64,000 bases of DNA from Dreissena polymorpha (taxonomy: Eukaryota > Mollusca > Bivalvia > Myida > Dreissenidae): contig NC_068369.1 of the NCBI RefSeq assembly GCF_020536995.1, forward strand, positions 25,139,040 to 25,203,039. The letters are read 5' to 3'. Positions 36,206 through 50,876 of this stretch are shown here, one piece after another. The notes beneath the pieces were generated by a model that saw only the letters and a program-made list of their open reading frames with translations, was not told where the DNA came from and searched no databases. The position numbers were made by a program, and so were the translations under genes. Each line of letters begins with the position of its first letter. The stretch's first letter is position 1.

Positions 36206-39200
36206 CTAGTAATACACATCCATGAGTGATTTGACCGTTAGAGCAGCTGTTAATTTGTTCACATCCACCGCTTCCCATGCCAAGTAGGTCAAGGTCATAT
36301 TGGGCTGATACATCAAAAACCCATTGTCGGAGAAACGACCTTTCACCCCAATAGCCTCCAGCCAAACGAAAGGAGCAATTTTGTCGGAAGTAAGCGTAAA
36401 TGTGAACTGGTTTTGAACGGTACTCGCCCTCAAGTTGGAAATCTGAAAAAAGTACGAATTAAAAACATAAGTGATTTATTCTGATGTCAGTATATTTCTT
36501 ATACACTTCTCTCTGATGTGTTAATGTTGATCATTTATTTTTACTCTTCGTTGAATAAACAAAAGCGTGAACATTAGTCAAACAAGATGTGAGGGCAAAA
36601 TGATCCACAATCTTTAATTTTGTTTATTTGGATTTTTCATGAAAATTTCAATCAAATTACGGCAGCCAGTAAACCTACTAACTTTCTGCTTTACTGGTTT
36701 ACCAGTACTTATTGCATACTCTTTTTGTATGTTAGTTATTGTAGTTCTACTCACTTAGAGTAGCAAGCTACACGTTCCCCTAACGATAACACGTTGACAT
36801 CCCTCAAATTAACCAACCTGTAGTTTAGCCTTCTCCAAACCCTGGGCTCCACTGAACGTGCTCAGTGTGTACCACGTGCTCGGACCGGCCACTCTGTCCC
36901 CGAAGTGGAGCACGAGGAAACACGTGCTTCGTCTCGTGCACTGCGCACTCTGAACCATTGTGTCTATGTCCGCACGAAACACGGACTGGGCGGTAGTGTT
37001 CATCTGAAAGAAAGGGTGATATAAGAATATCCATGGACGTCCCTTGTAAGATCGTAGACAAAAAATTGCCCGACAATGTACGCCAACATTGTTTGTAAAT
37101 GGGGTATACCGGAATTCAATTGAATGTATGTATGCAGACACACATTTGTCTTACGAAGTACACTTACACTTAACAACGAATAGCATTAAAACGTAATGCA
37201 TTGTCCCTTGTGAAGATGTGCATGTGCAAATTTATTATCTTACCTTAAATATTCATATAAACACACAATACTTGCGGCAACGTGGATAATCGTCACTACT
37301 GTGACAACTTTACTTGTTGTTTTTTTTAAATATATTTAAAGACACAGAATTCGTAAAATACTATTTATACTGGCATTTTGTACCGCCTAAATGGACATTA
37401 AAATAGACCTGACATAAAAGATATAACGAAAAACCTCGCGGACAATCAGTATGAGAAAAGAGAAAGTAAAGCGCGAATAGCATCGAATGAAATATTTCGT
37501 GACTTCTTAAATAGACTTTGATATTAACATGTTGGTTTCTGTTAGAACATCCCACAGACGCTTGTCCTTTGACTTATGCAATGTGTACTGATAGACCTTG
37601 TTCTGTGTTTAAATATTGAACTCTCATGAGCAAATAAAAAGTAAAGTAAGTTAATGTCAGGCATTACCGTAAACGGCACACTCCAGGACTTCAGTGCAGT
37701 AAAGCTGTTCCACGAGTACATCTCTATGTACAAGGTGCCGTCAAACTCCGACGGCGGGCCGGTGGCACGGGTGTGAGATGCCGGCGGGTTGCCCCAAGTG
37801 TTCAAGTCAAATATGCTGTAAATTGTTCAAGTCAAATATGCTGTAAAGCAGGGAGAGGATTTGTGAATGCGACAATCGCGCGTTATACTACAAATAACAC
37901 ATTTTACTTATCTATACCCTTGCACTGCAATTTTATTTTGTAGTCTTCTGCTGACAAGTTTGGATTTTAAAAATCCGTTAATTGATTCACAGTTTATTGA
38001 CACAATATGGATGGCGTGTACAAGCTATCCCCATCCCAACACCCTTCAATGTTCAACCCATGTATGTACATGTACTTTGTCGAATAAGGATCTAAACGAA
38101 AAGAGCGCGAAAAATACACATAATTAAACATTACATTAATAACGAGACGCATGTAACCACATTACCCCGCAAATATGCTGGAAATTATCAATTATTATTC
38201 TACCGTTATCACATATACTCATTAAGGCAATATGCAGTTCCTTTCATCTGTATGAATTAACACAAATACACAAAATAATCACGTATATCATAAATATTAT
38301 TGTAACTTTTCAAATGTCACATGATTAAAACCCTACCTAAAAGGTCTCGGGTTTGTTTTTGGTTTGAAAATAAGCTGGTAAGTGTCGTCTTGTCTAGTTT
38401 CCTTCACCGGAAGTTCGTCCATCACTATGTAGACATCCAGAAAGTCACCGTCCATTGTCGGAGAAATAATGGTCGGCGCGAAAAAATTGGCCGCGTAATA
38501 ATGAAGCATTTTCCATTTACCACCATACTCTGAAGAAAAATTAAATACTTCGGAGTAAAAAAAAAGTTTAAAAAAACTAACAAAATATCAGGAGTTATTT
38601 TTTTACGCATATGCGCTTGTCTTTTATTCAGGCAAGTAAACAATTTCTCATACTATACAGGATAAAACCAAAACCATGACATAAAGCCTTAAATGATTCA
38701 ACGTGGGTTTACCGCCTTAATTAGCACGGTCAATGAAAAGCTTTTGGGTGTTTAAACCGGTTGATGCGTCGAACCTCACACGTGGCCCAGAACTTATAAA
38801 AAACACACAAGCGTCAATAACATTTTACCTCATAGTATTGTAATTCAAATAAAAAAGCATTGAACACAATGTAATCGCTGAGTGGTTTTCTATGCATGGG
38901 AGCAACAGACTAATAACTTTCTGAGGAACGATCAAGATGTATACGTGTATATTAAATCTCGACAACTGATAAATCAAACGTAAGGATTTGAATAAGCGAA
39001 TATTGCAGTGCATGACTACCGATAGATGCCCAGGTGGGAGCCTGCCAGATATCCGCCAGCATCCAGTAGAGGGCGCCCATGGTGTTTCCCTGACCATCGG
39101 AGTCCAGGCGGTTCTGCCAGCGCCGGTAGTGCTCCGACCAAGTGCGCATGCCCACCGCATGGTCTATCTGCAGGTACCGGAAACTGCCAGGTCAGAACTA

Positions 39201-42200
39201 TAGGTAGTGCTTTCTGCTTTGAATTTTTACACTTACTTCTATAACCATTTGAATTCTAGATAGACACATACTATTTTCGACAAGAACGTTCAAGGACCAA
39301 ATAACGAAGTCTTTTTACAATACCCAAAACATATTAGTATTTGGCCAACCTGTTAGAAAACTTCATTTAATTATTTACAGATTAAATTTTATACACATAC
39401 CAGTTTCAACTTCAGATGGTGTGTTTTACAATGTGTTATCTGCTTCAATCTCATTAGATGTTAATCGATGAACATAACTACATGTTTACACTTAGAAGCC
39501 GGGTTGATGCAAAATCTAATCCACCCATATATATCACCTGTGTGACGTAAATGAGGTCGCTAAACCTCTGTTTCCGGTCCGGACAGTTGGGCAGGTTGAC
39601 ATACTGGATCGCCTCCGCCATCATCTCTACGTTGCCTAGGAAACAAACAAAGACTTTTTTATGTGAAATTATTAGACCTATACAATACAAGTTATCTACG
39701 ACTTCTTAAACATAATTATGTTTATTTATACACACATAATGTTTTTTTCAATAATGTACATTTAAGGTACACACGTAGCAATTTTTTTGGTAATTTTGGT
39801 CAAAGACCTATAGATAACATGTTATCTATAGGTCTTTGTTTTGGTCTGGTCTTGAACCGTTGAAAAGGAATTGCAACCATTCCAGTTTTGTGACCACTCG
39901 TAATGCTTATACGCGCGTATTGGGAGCGATCTCGGGTCGCCCAGGCGAGTTTAGTTATTAAGAACATTATATCGAATTTAAGATATACACGAAAATGTAT
40001 TAAACTTGACTCGTTCGCTTAACAAGTGATTAATTTGTTGTACACACCGAACGGATGGTGGTTGCGATAGTCGTTGAGGTCTGACCAGTAGTCCACGTCC
40101 GTGTCGTTGTAGACTGGTTCGAGCCCCTCCAGGCTGGGGTAGGACTGCAGCCCGTACTCGGAGCACATCCGGGGGATCCGTAGCACAGAGGGGTCGTAAA
40201 ACGGGGTCAGATACTTGTACTCGTGGACTGAAAGAAAAATGCGGCTTCTTAGAAAGGGCGCAAGGGCAAATGAACGGAAATATTTATGAATCTAACAGCT
40301 ACGTGTATATGGCTTCCGGCCTAAAATATCTATATGAAACGGAATTCGATACATTAGAATGTCATTTTTTTTATAGATTACAACAAACTCAAAATTACTA
40401 AACGAAATCAAGACACTCATAGACCTCATTATAAAATATTAAAAAATGCCACCAAGGGCTTACCTGAGTTCAAGGTACATATATTTACAAAGACTTAACC
40501 TGGTAGTTTTTACCCCCCCCCCCCCCTTGACCCAGATTTAATGAATGCTTTTTGTCATTGTCAAGAACAACAATTACTCCATGTTTCGTAAAGATTGAGT
40601 CATAATTGTAGCTTTTAGAGTGGTAATATGTTTTGCCTAAGATATGACAAGTGACCTTATTATTGGCCTAATTTATTGGACACACGTGACCCAGATTCGA
40701 AATTTGCTTAGATACATGTATTGTCATTATAAACGGTATGACCAAGTCTTTTTAAGACTGCGTCATAAGTGTGACCTCGAGAATGGTAAACAGGCTCCCC
40801 TCAGATTTGTTTTGGTACCCTAGTGTTTGGCCGCATGTGATCAAGATTCGATCTTGGTCTTGTTATTTTCAAGATAAACATTCTGAACAATTTGTGTCAC
40901 GATTCAGCAGACAGATAGACAGACAGTTTCAGACTTATACACAAGTACATCATCTCCTTACTCAAATATACAAATTATTTTCGGTCATTAAATTTAATAA
41001 TACAGATATGAATAAACAAAATCAATTGCAATAATGCGTACATTCTATCGAAGCGGTAATGGCATTTTAAACAGCATTATTTAGAATTCCTTAGCTTCCT
41101 TCATATATTTACATACATTTGAAATTACTGACTTGTCACATGAAGCTAATTACATGTGGAATTTATATACAAATGGGTTTATATAAAATATTCGGCTAAT
41201 ATATCTTTTTCATATATCAGTGTAATAGCCATAAATGACGCTTTTAGAATGCTTACAGTGTTTTTCTAAGATTTGACGAGGTGAAATATGCTTCGAACAA
41301 ACGTCACCCAGTAAACTTCACCTGCTGTCAATGGCAAATGACGGTTCCTAAATTGTCTTCACATAGTAATATTTTATTCATAATAGTGATTTAATATATC
41401 TAAGATTCGGAAATTCTCTTAAGATGACACACTAAAGAACCACTCACTGTCCCCATAGTGTGTGTCGTACGGTGCATTAGCAACCCAGCCCTCAGCCTGT
41501 GTCTCGACGCCATTGGATGGGCTGGACGCTAGGAAGGGTCGGGAAGTGTCCTCAGCCATCACGATGGACCGTACCGTGTCGATATAGAGCTTATTAAATA
41601 AAAAAGCATCGATCTGGGAAAACTGGGGTTAGTGCATGTCCTTAAAGACTTGTCCCAGATTGCCCTGTGCAATCCTCACCGGCTAATCAGGGACGACACT
41701 TTTCGCGTAGACTGGATTTTCGTAAAGAAGATACTTTTTCTATACGAAATAGTGTTAAACAGTGGAAAGTGTTATCTTTGATTAGCTTGTGTAAACTGCA
41801 CAGGCTAATCTCTGACAAAACTTTACACACATGCATTAGGCCCCGTTTGCCGAAAGCGTGGCTGAAATGATATACAATTATTGATTGTGGTAATAAAGAA
41901 AATGCATGCTGTAATTGATGATGTGCTAATGATCCTTATGTTATTGATGTCGCTGTTGTTACTGATGATAATGTTGTTGTTGTTGTGATGATGTCTTTGA
42001 TCATGGCGATTGGGACGATGATGACGGTGAAATGTTTAGTAAAAGAAATCCTGATGATGATGGCAAAACTACTGGTTGTTGGTCAGTTATCACTTACACG
42101 TTTCAACATCAAAAATATTTTAGTGAGGCCTGACTCCTGGATACGATGTTTTTCAAAACTTATACCGACATTTTTAACAAGAACCATAATGAGTTAAGCG

Positions 42201-45200
42201 CATTAATGCTCCACCATGTACTTGTTTAAGCAATATCAATGCAAGGGGAAATGCAGAACTATTACAATGAGTTAACTCACTTGAACTTACTATCACCAAA
42301 ATTGTAAGCGAATATATTACACAATTACATTTGAATATTTACATGAATACATATTGAAACGAAACATATGTATACGATATATACCTATTGAAGAAATAAA
42401 ATAATGAATCTTTACAGTAATAGGGATATGTCATCATAGTGATTTACATTTCCTAAATGTAAATAACAATGAATTTCATAGTTCCAGTGATATATGCATC
42501 AAGCTTTTCAGCTATTTAGCTTTTTAAAGTCCCACTTCTACGAGGACAGTGAATAATACAGTAACCATGAGGTAGTCCGCCTTGTTGAGTGTGAAGTGTA
42601 TAGTAACCTTGAGGATATCCGCCTTATAGAGTGTGAAGTGTAACTGTAAACTTGAGGTTGTCCGCCTTATAGAGTGTGAAGTTTACAGTTACCGTGGGGT
42701 AGTCCGCCTTATAAAGTTTTAAGTATACATTAATCCGCTGTATAGAGTATGCAATTTACAGTTACATAGAAGTAGTCCGCCTTGTTAGGTGTGAAGTTAA
42801 CATTTACCTTGAGGTAATCCGACTTTTAGAGTTTGAAATTAATAGTTACCTTGAGGTAGTCCGCTTTGTAGAGTGTGAAGTTGACCCCGGTGCCGTACCA
42901 GTCCTGTACCAGAGCCTTCTCGTTCTCGTTGTTACCGCTGAGCACGATGATGGACGGGTGGTGCTTCATGCGCCGCACCTGAAACAAGGGGCACTTTCAG
43001 TTGAACATCGAAATTCACGTATCGGTTAAATATTACAATGCCAACATATTGAATGCAGATGTATTTATTAAAAAATATACAGTTTATATGCTAGCTACGA
43101 ATAGCAGTTAGTACGGAAAACAATAGCTTTGAAGTATTGTGTTTTTTTAAGTATGATGTTTTTTGGAAATCCAGTTGTATATTAAGATTTAACATTGTTT
43201 CATAAGGGGACGCTGAGGGCCATAGTTCTATTCGTAAGCGGATTGCATGCAAAAAAAATTCATTTGAAGAAAATAGAAAATAAGTATGACGATCAATGCT
43301 GGAAGAGTACTAACTGCATGCCTACAGTAAAAGCGTTTCGAACGTTTTAAAATACATCTCTCACCTGGTAGGTGACTTCCTGTTTCACGGAGTCTATGAA
43401 CGCTGGGTGGGTGGGGTACATAGCGCAGGCGAACATAAAGTCCTGCCACAACATGATGCCCAGCTCGTCTGCTATCTCGTAAAATATGTCCATCTCGTAG
43501 ATCTAAAGACAAAGAATATATTTTATTATGTATATAAGCCGCGTTCTGGGAAAACGGGGCTTAATGAATGTACGTAAAGTGTCGTCCCAGATTAGCCCGT
43601 GCAGTCTGCACATGCTAATCTGTGACGTCACTTTCCGATTTATTGTTTAACTTAGCAAGTGTGGACTGTACAGATTAATCTGGGACGACACTTTACGCCT
43701 ACGCATAAAGCCCCGTTTTCGCAAAGCCACACTCATGTGGTCTCCATGACTACCACTATTCCTACGATCAATCTATATAATTTGACCATTTAAAATCAAA
43801 GCTCAGCTGTAGCACCAAACATTAATGAGCCTGATACTCTCTGCTTGTTCCCTATTGTTGAATACATTTATTCAGTGTTATCATACAGTGGTAGCATTCC
43901 ATGGAAGCATATAACGATATCATACAATGGTACCATAAATGAGAGAATGCAATGGTAGCATACATTGGTGGGAAGCATACGAGCAATCGATGGATACAGC
44001 TCCCAGTTTAAGCACGTTCGTATGTGTTTTATCTATGTAAATATACACCGGATGTAATAAATTGCTATTCAGTTACCATATTGCTCATAACTGTTTGATT
44101 TTAAAACAATCATGCACGGAGATAGCACAAAAACAACGTGACTCACCCCTCCTCCCCAAACCCTGAGCGTGTTCATGTGTACGTCCGCTGCAGACTTGAG
44201 GTAGTTGTAGACCCGGTCACGTGTCACGCGCTCCAAAAAGCTGTCAGCAGGGATCCAGTTGGAACCCTTCAGAAATATAGGCCGCCCGTTGATGCGGAAG
44301 TAGAATGTCCGGCCTGGGATGTGATCACAAGTTTTAAAATATTCATAAGGGCTCTAGTCAAATGTAAATTTTATTAAATATTAATACATATGCAAGCTTC
44401 TTTATTACTCCGATATTGGTCAAGTAAAGCTACATCCATTAAAGAATATGTTGCTCTTTAAAATGATTCAAAATACAATACATGGGAAAACATCAGAAAA
44501 CGATGTATTAGATTGTAAAAAAACACTTAAGCTAATATATTCTTAAAGAGCTTTGTGAGTATGGCCCCAGATACCTAGCGACTTGTTAACAGAGACATAG
44601 TCCTGGACCAGCTCCACTGTACGGAAGCCAATGCGGATCTTTTTGTTATTCATTGTTCCCAGCGAGTCCGTGTAGAACACATACAGGTCGTAAAGGGACT
44701 GGTTCCCGTACCCGTTAGGCCACCATTCGTCGATGGCGGCACTCTAAAATAGAATACGTGCTGTAGTTAAAGTAACCTCACGTTATTTCAGCCAAGGTTG
44801 TATTACTATAATATGGTATGTATTATTTAGTATACAGTCAACTTGCTATGAATAGCCGTATGCATATCGTATATACATAAAATTCAATATGTTAATAGTT
44901 ACCGATTTTTTTCACAAACAAAATACAAATTTTAACGGAGTACACATTATTGGCCCGTACTTAAAAGATACAATTTATCATAAAAAGCATATTTCATGCT
45001 GGTTTAGTGATTTTCATCTTTGTGAAAGGATATTCACTTTATTTTATGTTACGAACGCCTTTATTTTGTATATAAGTTGTATACAGCTAGTAGAACTCTA
45101 CCTTGGGGATATTTATGTTAAACGAAACGCTATCGTTTTGTTTCACCAAATTCACTTGCTTTGATGACGTCACGGAGGTAGGGTAAAGTTTGACCTCAAG

Positions 45201-48200
45201 TTGACCATGGACCGGAAGTTGCGCAATGGTCTCCATGAAAATATCCACTTTGAGATGCCATGTGCCGTCTGCATCTGGATGAGAGTCAAATATCAGGTTA
45301 TGATAGTTCTCGATCGTAAACATTCGACTTTCTGTTACATCCAATGATGTCTGCAGGTAAACGTCAACTAGTAACACAATATCATTACCGGATACTGTGT
45401 CATGTAAAGAGGTTGCTCACAGATAGCCGCAATGACACTTTTCAAACAAGAGCACCGCCTTGCGGGTGCAAACCGCTCATCTATTTTCTTTTTAAAGGTG
45501 AAGAGACTCTCAATTTCAATCACAATGGAGGGAGGGGTGGAGTGAAGAGGGGTGTATAGTGTGTGGGTGTGGACATTTATTACATTATCTTCCAAAAATG
45601 CGAAAGAAAATGCCAAAAAAAAAATTCGGGGTGGGGGGGTGGGGGGGGGGGAGGGGATTCTTGGGTGCGATGGTTGGACGGTATTTCAAAAATAAAATAA
45701 TAAAAATAAATATTTGTGTTTTTTAACCGTTTCAAAAAAAAATTAGGGGGGTGGGGTGGGGGGTATAGTGTGAGGGTGTGGTGGCCATTTGTGAGATGAT
45801 CTTAAAAAAAAATATGGGGGGATTCGGGGGGGGGAGGGCACGGGGGATGGTTTGGGTGGAGTCTATTGTGGTATGTCAGTAAGAGTAGTTTTGTCAAAGT
45901 ATCAATCAAATCTAATCATAAATAAAGAAGTTATGGCAATTTTAGCAAAATTTAATAATTTGACCTTGAGAGTCAAGGTCATTCAAAGGTCAAGGTAAAA
46001 TTCAACTTGCCAGGTACAGTAACCTCATGATAGCATGAAAGTATTTGAAGTTTGAAAGCAATAGCCTTGATACTTTAGAAGTAAAGTGGATCGAAACACA
46101 AAATTTGACCATATATTCAAAGTTACTAAGTCAAAAAAGGGCCATAATTCCGTAAAAATGACAACCAGAGTTATGCAACTTGTCCTTTTACTGTACCCTT
46201 ATGATACTTTGCGGGTGTTCCAAGTATGAAAGCAATATCTATGATACTTTAGGGGTAAAGTGGACCAAAACACAAAACTTAACCAAATTTTCAATTTTCT
46301 AAGTATAAAGGGCCCACAATTCCGTCCAAATGCCAGTCAGAGTTACATAACTTTGCCTGCACAGTCCCCTTATGATAGTTAATAAGTGTTGCAAGTATGA
46401 AAGCAATAGCTTTGATACTGTAGGAATAAAGTGGACCTAAACACAAAACTTAACCAAATTTTCAATTTCTAAGTATAAAAAGGGCACATAATTCTGTCAA
46501 AATGCCAGTCAGAGTTACATAACTTTGCATGTACAGTCCCCTTATGATAGTTAGTAAGTGTTGCAAGTATGAAAGCAATAGCTTTGATACTTAAGGAATA
46601 AAATGGACCTAAACACAAAACTTAACCAAAATTTTCAATTTTCTAAGTATAAAAAGGGCACATAATTTTGTCAAAATGCACGCCATAGTTATCTAACTTT
46701 GCCTGCCCAGTCCCCTCATGATAGTAAGTAAGTGTACCAAGTTTGAACGCAATAGCATTGATTCTTTCTGAGAAAAGTGGACCTAAACGCAAAACTTAAC
46801 CGGACGCCAACGCCGACGCCGACGCCAAGGTGATGACAATAGCTCATTTTTTTTTCAAAAATAGATGAGCTAAAATGTGCTAAACATTAAAACAATTAAA
46901 ACAAACATATTGTAGATCAAGAAGCGAAATAACAGTAATGATAGTACACTCATACGGGAAATACATTCTTTGAATTGGATATCGATCAAATTACAAAGCT
47001 GTCGTTTCTGTTAAATGATGTGACAGCATGAAATTCGCTGACATCGAGCATCAAGGGATCTTTTCACGCTTTGGTAAATTGACAAAATTGAAAAAAGTTG
47101 TTTCAGATTCGCAAATTTTCGTTTTAGTTATGATATTTGTGAGGAAACAGTAATACTGAACATCTACCATGGTCTAATATAGCCATTATATGCATCTTTT
47201 GACGATTTTAAAACATAAAAATTATAAAGCGTTGCAACGCGAAACGATTGAATAATTTGGAGAGTTCTGTTTTTGTCGTTAAATTTTGTGAAACTACGAA
47301 GATTGCTTATATAAGGTATAAAATACGTCAAGAATGTGTACTTGGCGGAATAGCTCAGGAGGCTAAGGCGTTTTTACTTCAGGACTCTGGCAGGACTCCA
47401 GGGGTCACTGGTTCGAAACCTGCACCGGGCAATGTTCTTTTCCTTTTTAAAATTTTATTCTTGATTTTTTACTGGAGCTGTTACGATCCAATGCTTACAT
47501 TTATCGATATAAAGCATTTAATGAATAAGTTAAAAAATGCCAAAATCTGTGAAAAGGCCCCTTTAATGAAACATATTTGCTCTGATAATGTTATAGTCTC
47601 TTATTTCAAATGCAACTGGTTTGAGTCCCGTTAGCTTTTTTCTTTTTTTTTATATCAATACAAATTCTATACGTGTGTTTATATTTGAGCCCTATAGTTC
47701 CGATGTTCAACTCTAGCCATGTTTGACATGTCATTACGCACTTAAAAAAACGCAAAATCTTCGCACAAGTCCCTTTAAAGATTGCGTTCAAAAGACATGT
47801 TCAGTGAAGCCAAATTATTGCTATAACAGAGGAGCAAAACAGACTAGACAAACATAACACGGGCAAAACAATTACGTTTAAGACGCACACAATAAAATAT
47901 TCTTACTCTTCGATGTTTCCGAAGTGACGTCTCTTATCACAGCCGTATTGTAGGCTTGAATGTATATGTCCCGCCTGCAACACGTGGAGACAGAATTGTA
48001 TTGAGATGCGATATGGCTATGCTTTATGAGAGATGATATATAGCTCTGCTATCCCTTATTGCAAGATAGCTATGCTATATAGCGTACACATATTATATTA
48101 GTATGCTATATAAGAGATTCGATATAACTATGCTACACGCTAGATGCGTTATAGCATCATGTAAACTAAACGACGTAGGCAATATGGCATATGCTTTATG

Positions 48201-50876
48201 CAATGCTTCATAGCAATACTTTTAGAGAAATGTAGTACAGCTATGCTGTATGATATGTGCGCTACCGCGGTAACTATGCTATATGATTGTTGCAGTAAAG
48301 CTTTGCAATATGATAGATGCAATATGATAGATGCGATATAGTCATGCTATGTGATGTTGAACAATTGAAAATGAAATTGCACGATTATCCCTACCATAGC
48401 TTATCAATGAATGAGATTAAAATAGTTGGATTATATTTGTAATGGTAAAGAAACTCGCATGGGTGTATACTGGAGTCGATTAATCGAAAACCATGGGGCA
48501 TACACTCGAATGTCCTGACTATAACAATCCGAGTTCACGTTACTATGGTCGTGGGTTTTATGAAGATGCGCTCATTCAACCGTGGTTCTGATGCAGACGG
48601 TTTAATATCACTGATCACGTACCAGATTCCCTGGGTTGGGAAGGAGGGCCCCCAGTCCCAGCTGAAGGAGCACTGCGTCTTCCGGATGAGGTTGGCCCCA
48701 CAGGCGCCGTGGTACTGGGGCGGCACGCATGTGGGAAGGATGTCGTAAGGGAGAGAACTCGCTACTTGCTTCACGTAGCCCGTAGCAGACTGGAACTGAA
48801 CTGTGATCGAGTTTTGGCCGACCTGAATGTATACGAGTAAGTTGCGATATACATATGGTAAAACATCGGAGTCGTAGGTCTGTTGTGTAAAATTGCATGA
48901 TCCGTTACAAAATGTTGTGTTGAAATGATAAAGCAAACATTAATATTGTCACAATACTTTTTATTTTATTTAAATCTCTTCTATGTAGCGATTAAACATT
49001 TTTATCTTTATAGAAGAATTGAACATATAACCTATCAAGAAAGATTTCGCTAATATTAAATACCGGTTGAAAATGATACTTTGATCCAAATGCAATCGGC
49101 TATCTGGACGGAACACACAGGTTTACTCACCACTAGCGCTTGCTTGATATCGTACACATATCGCACGAACATGTTCATGGACGTGCCCACAGTCTGGTTG
49201 TTCACGGTCACCGTGGCAACGGTATCAAAGCCTTCGCAGACCAGCACCACCCGGGGGTACGCCAGGGTGTCCGCAGTGACTGGCACGTGTAATGCATAAC
49301 ATATACATTTGTTGTTCGTTGAACAGAAACTACAATGATACAACTGTTATTTTAATAAACCCGCCGTTTGTCAAGCATGCTTGCTGCTAAAGATTACCAT
49401 TAAGTTTCATAAGAAATTTCGTTTTAACCGTCAGCCGCAATCTACACTTGTAAGTAAATCAACATGTCTATGTCTAAAAAGTACGTTTTTCTGTATAAAA
49501 AGGTCAGTATGAACGTGTACCTTGAAAGGTCCGTGTGTACGCCCAATCCCTGTCTCCTATCCAGCCGTACTCTTTGTCGTTCATCCGGAAGTAGGGGTCC
49601 CCGATCCTGCCGCTGGCTATCAGGGCCGTGTACATAGAGCCGGGCACCGTACCAGGGACACTGATATCTTAAATGAGCCGGGCACCGTACCCGAGACACA
49701 GACATATAAACAAAGCCGGGCACATTACCCGAGACACTGATATCTAAACGAAGCCGGCTCCGAACCCGACACACTGATATCTAAACAGAGCCGGGCATCG
49801 TATCCGAGGCACTGATATCAAAACAGAGCTGGCACCGTACCCGACATGCTGATATCTAAACAGAGCCGGGCACCGTACTCGACACACTGATATCTAAACA
49901 GAGCCGAGAACCGTACCCGAGACACTGATATCTAAACAGAGCCGGGCACATTACCCGAGACACTGATATCTAAACAGAGCCGGCACCGAACCCGACACAC
50001 TGATATCTAAACAGAGCCCGGCATCGTATCCATATAATTTGAATATATCTGGTGGTTACAAGGTAGAAATCCGTCTTTTTGCGCTTTAAAACTTGTGGAA
50101 ATGGACGTATACGTCTAGAAATCATACTTTCGGGTTTAAAAGCGGTACCGTTTGAAAAATAATAAATTACTTGCTAACTAGGTTATAGATTTAACTTTAT
50201 ATATATGCCAATAAGAATATATCTGGTGGTTACAAGGTAGAAATCCGTCTTTTTTTGCGCTTTTAAACTTAAAAATATTCACGTTTGTCGAAATAGACGT
50301 ATACGTATAGAAATCCTACTTTCGGTTTTAAAATTTAAAAAAAAAAAACTTGCTAATTAGGCTATTGATTTAATGACAATTTTGCATACTTTCAAATTGC
50401 ATCTATATGTATTGATTAACATGTACTTTATTTAAAGGTGTGTGGCTTTAAATACTGCTTCTTTACCTTTTAAAAAACTGACAAAGATGACCATTGTTAC
50501 TCTATATATTATTAGATGGTTAATATTCATGTTAACATTTTTATATAAATTAACATAAGTGATAAACAAGTGAATCTGGAATGTTACAATTGCAATGACC
50601 AAGTTGCTTACAGCACAACAAAAAACAAATGGAATGTATACAAACAATAAACGCTTGAATGCATGAAACAGCAGCTTTAATCATACACTATCATATGACT
50701 ATGACTAGTGACATAAAGAACATTTAAACCCGTAAATAATGTAAACACTGCTATAGTAACCGACCGAAATACTGACCTCCCGAGGAGACTATCCATTGTC
50801 CATTCAGACTGATTGTATTCGTTGCCATGCCTTCAGCAGCGAGCAACAACAACGGCAACAATAACACGGTTACCAT
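36206..50876 (-). CDS. MANBA: Lysosomal beta-mannosidase (GH2), complete, 18 exons
   Basis: It hydrolyses terminal beta-1,4-mannose in lysosomal breakdown of N-glycans. Exons 5' to 3': 50777-50876, 49521-49667, 49131-49279, 48623-48822, 47907-47974, 45102-45274, 44575-44743, 44147-44313, 43365-43502, 42850-42978, 41448-41589, 40048-40227, 39538-39635, 39020-39167, 38337-38529, 37668-37815, 36818-37003, 36206-36442. All are GT-AG, phases agree, and the sum is 2772 nt (923 aa; human about 879). The start is the first Met, followed by a Leu-rich signal peptide ([16 protein letters not shown]). Family motifs seen: [23 protein letters not shown] (near 185-199), [19 protein letters not shown], the acid/base Glu of SGNNENE (about E455), the nucleophile of [11 protein letters not shown] (about E551), [15 protein letters not shown], and C-terminal APFVWLEA and [10 protein letters not shown]. 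The exon 6 start is the least certain: 45274 fits family spacing, but other in-frame acceptors exist nearby. Introns are full of repeats. Confidence 0.95.
37790..37840 (-). repeat. 25 bp duplication of exon 16 acceptor, copy 2
   Basis: Counterpart of 8774-8824, identical. The proximal acceptor (exon start 37815) keeps the reading frame. Confidence 0.9.
39801..39838. repeat. Perfect 38 bp palindrome, copy 2
   Basis: Identical to 10785-10822, in the intron between exons 12 and 13. Confidence 0.97.
40501..40928 (-). repeat. Degenerate dispersed repeat, copy 2
   Basis: Counterpart of 11485-11912 with one substitution noted (cttggtctt for cttggtctc). Confidence 0.55.
41613..41858. mobile_element. 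GTCGTCCC-family foldback element, copy 2 of 12597
   Basis: Identical in arrangement to 12597-12842, beside exon 11. Confidence 0.75.
42558..42893 (-). repeat. ~42 bp exon 10-derived minisatellite, copy 2
   Basis: Same units and order as 13542-13877, with a single substitution noted (agttttaag for agtttgaag). The array formed before the 29 kb duplication. Confidence 0.9.
43543..43724. mobile_element. Short foldback element, copy 2
   Basis: Counterpart of 14527-14708; differs by one base in the right arm (cgttttcgc for cgtttttgc). Confidence 0.8.
45443..46870 (+). mobile_element. Repeat with ~150 bp units and inverted ends, copy 2
   Basis: Counterpart of 16425-17847. G-run lengths differ and the 3' 'gccgacgcc' motif has one more unit here. 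Confidence 0.75.
47051..47565 (+). mobile_element. Inverted-repeat element with tRNA-like core, copy 2
   Basis: Counterpart of 18025-18540. The core differs from copy 1 at several places (ttggcggaatagctcaggag; aacctgcaccggg). A 128-residue open frame across it is spurious. Confidence 0.7.
48003..48362. repeat. Degenerate 'gatatagctatgcta' minisatellite, copy 2
   Basis: Counterpart of 18975-19320, with one additional 14 bp repeat at about 48308-48330. Confidence 0.75.
49668..50033 (-). repeat. 38 bp exon 2-derived minisatellite, copy 2
   Basis: Counterpart of 20626-20990, same unit number but with scattered substitutions. The real exon 2 acceptor here is TTTAAG followed by ATATCAG, where copy 1 has TTTTAG. 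Confidence 0.93.
50045..50345. repeat. Two-unit tandem repeat in mannosidase intron 1, copy 2
   Basis: Counterpart of 20994-21345. The first unit lacks about 20 bp present in copy 1 and an A-run differs. Confidence 0.75.

Noticed and set aside
47248-47634. 128-residue plus-strand open frame
   Set aside because: It lies across the inverted-repeat element with the tRNA-like core, has no family features, and is interrupted in the other copy.
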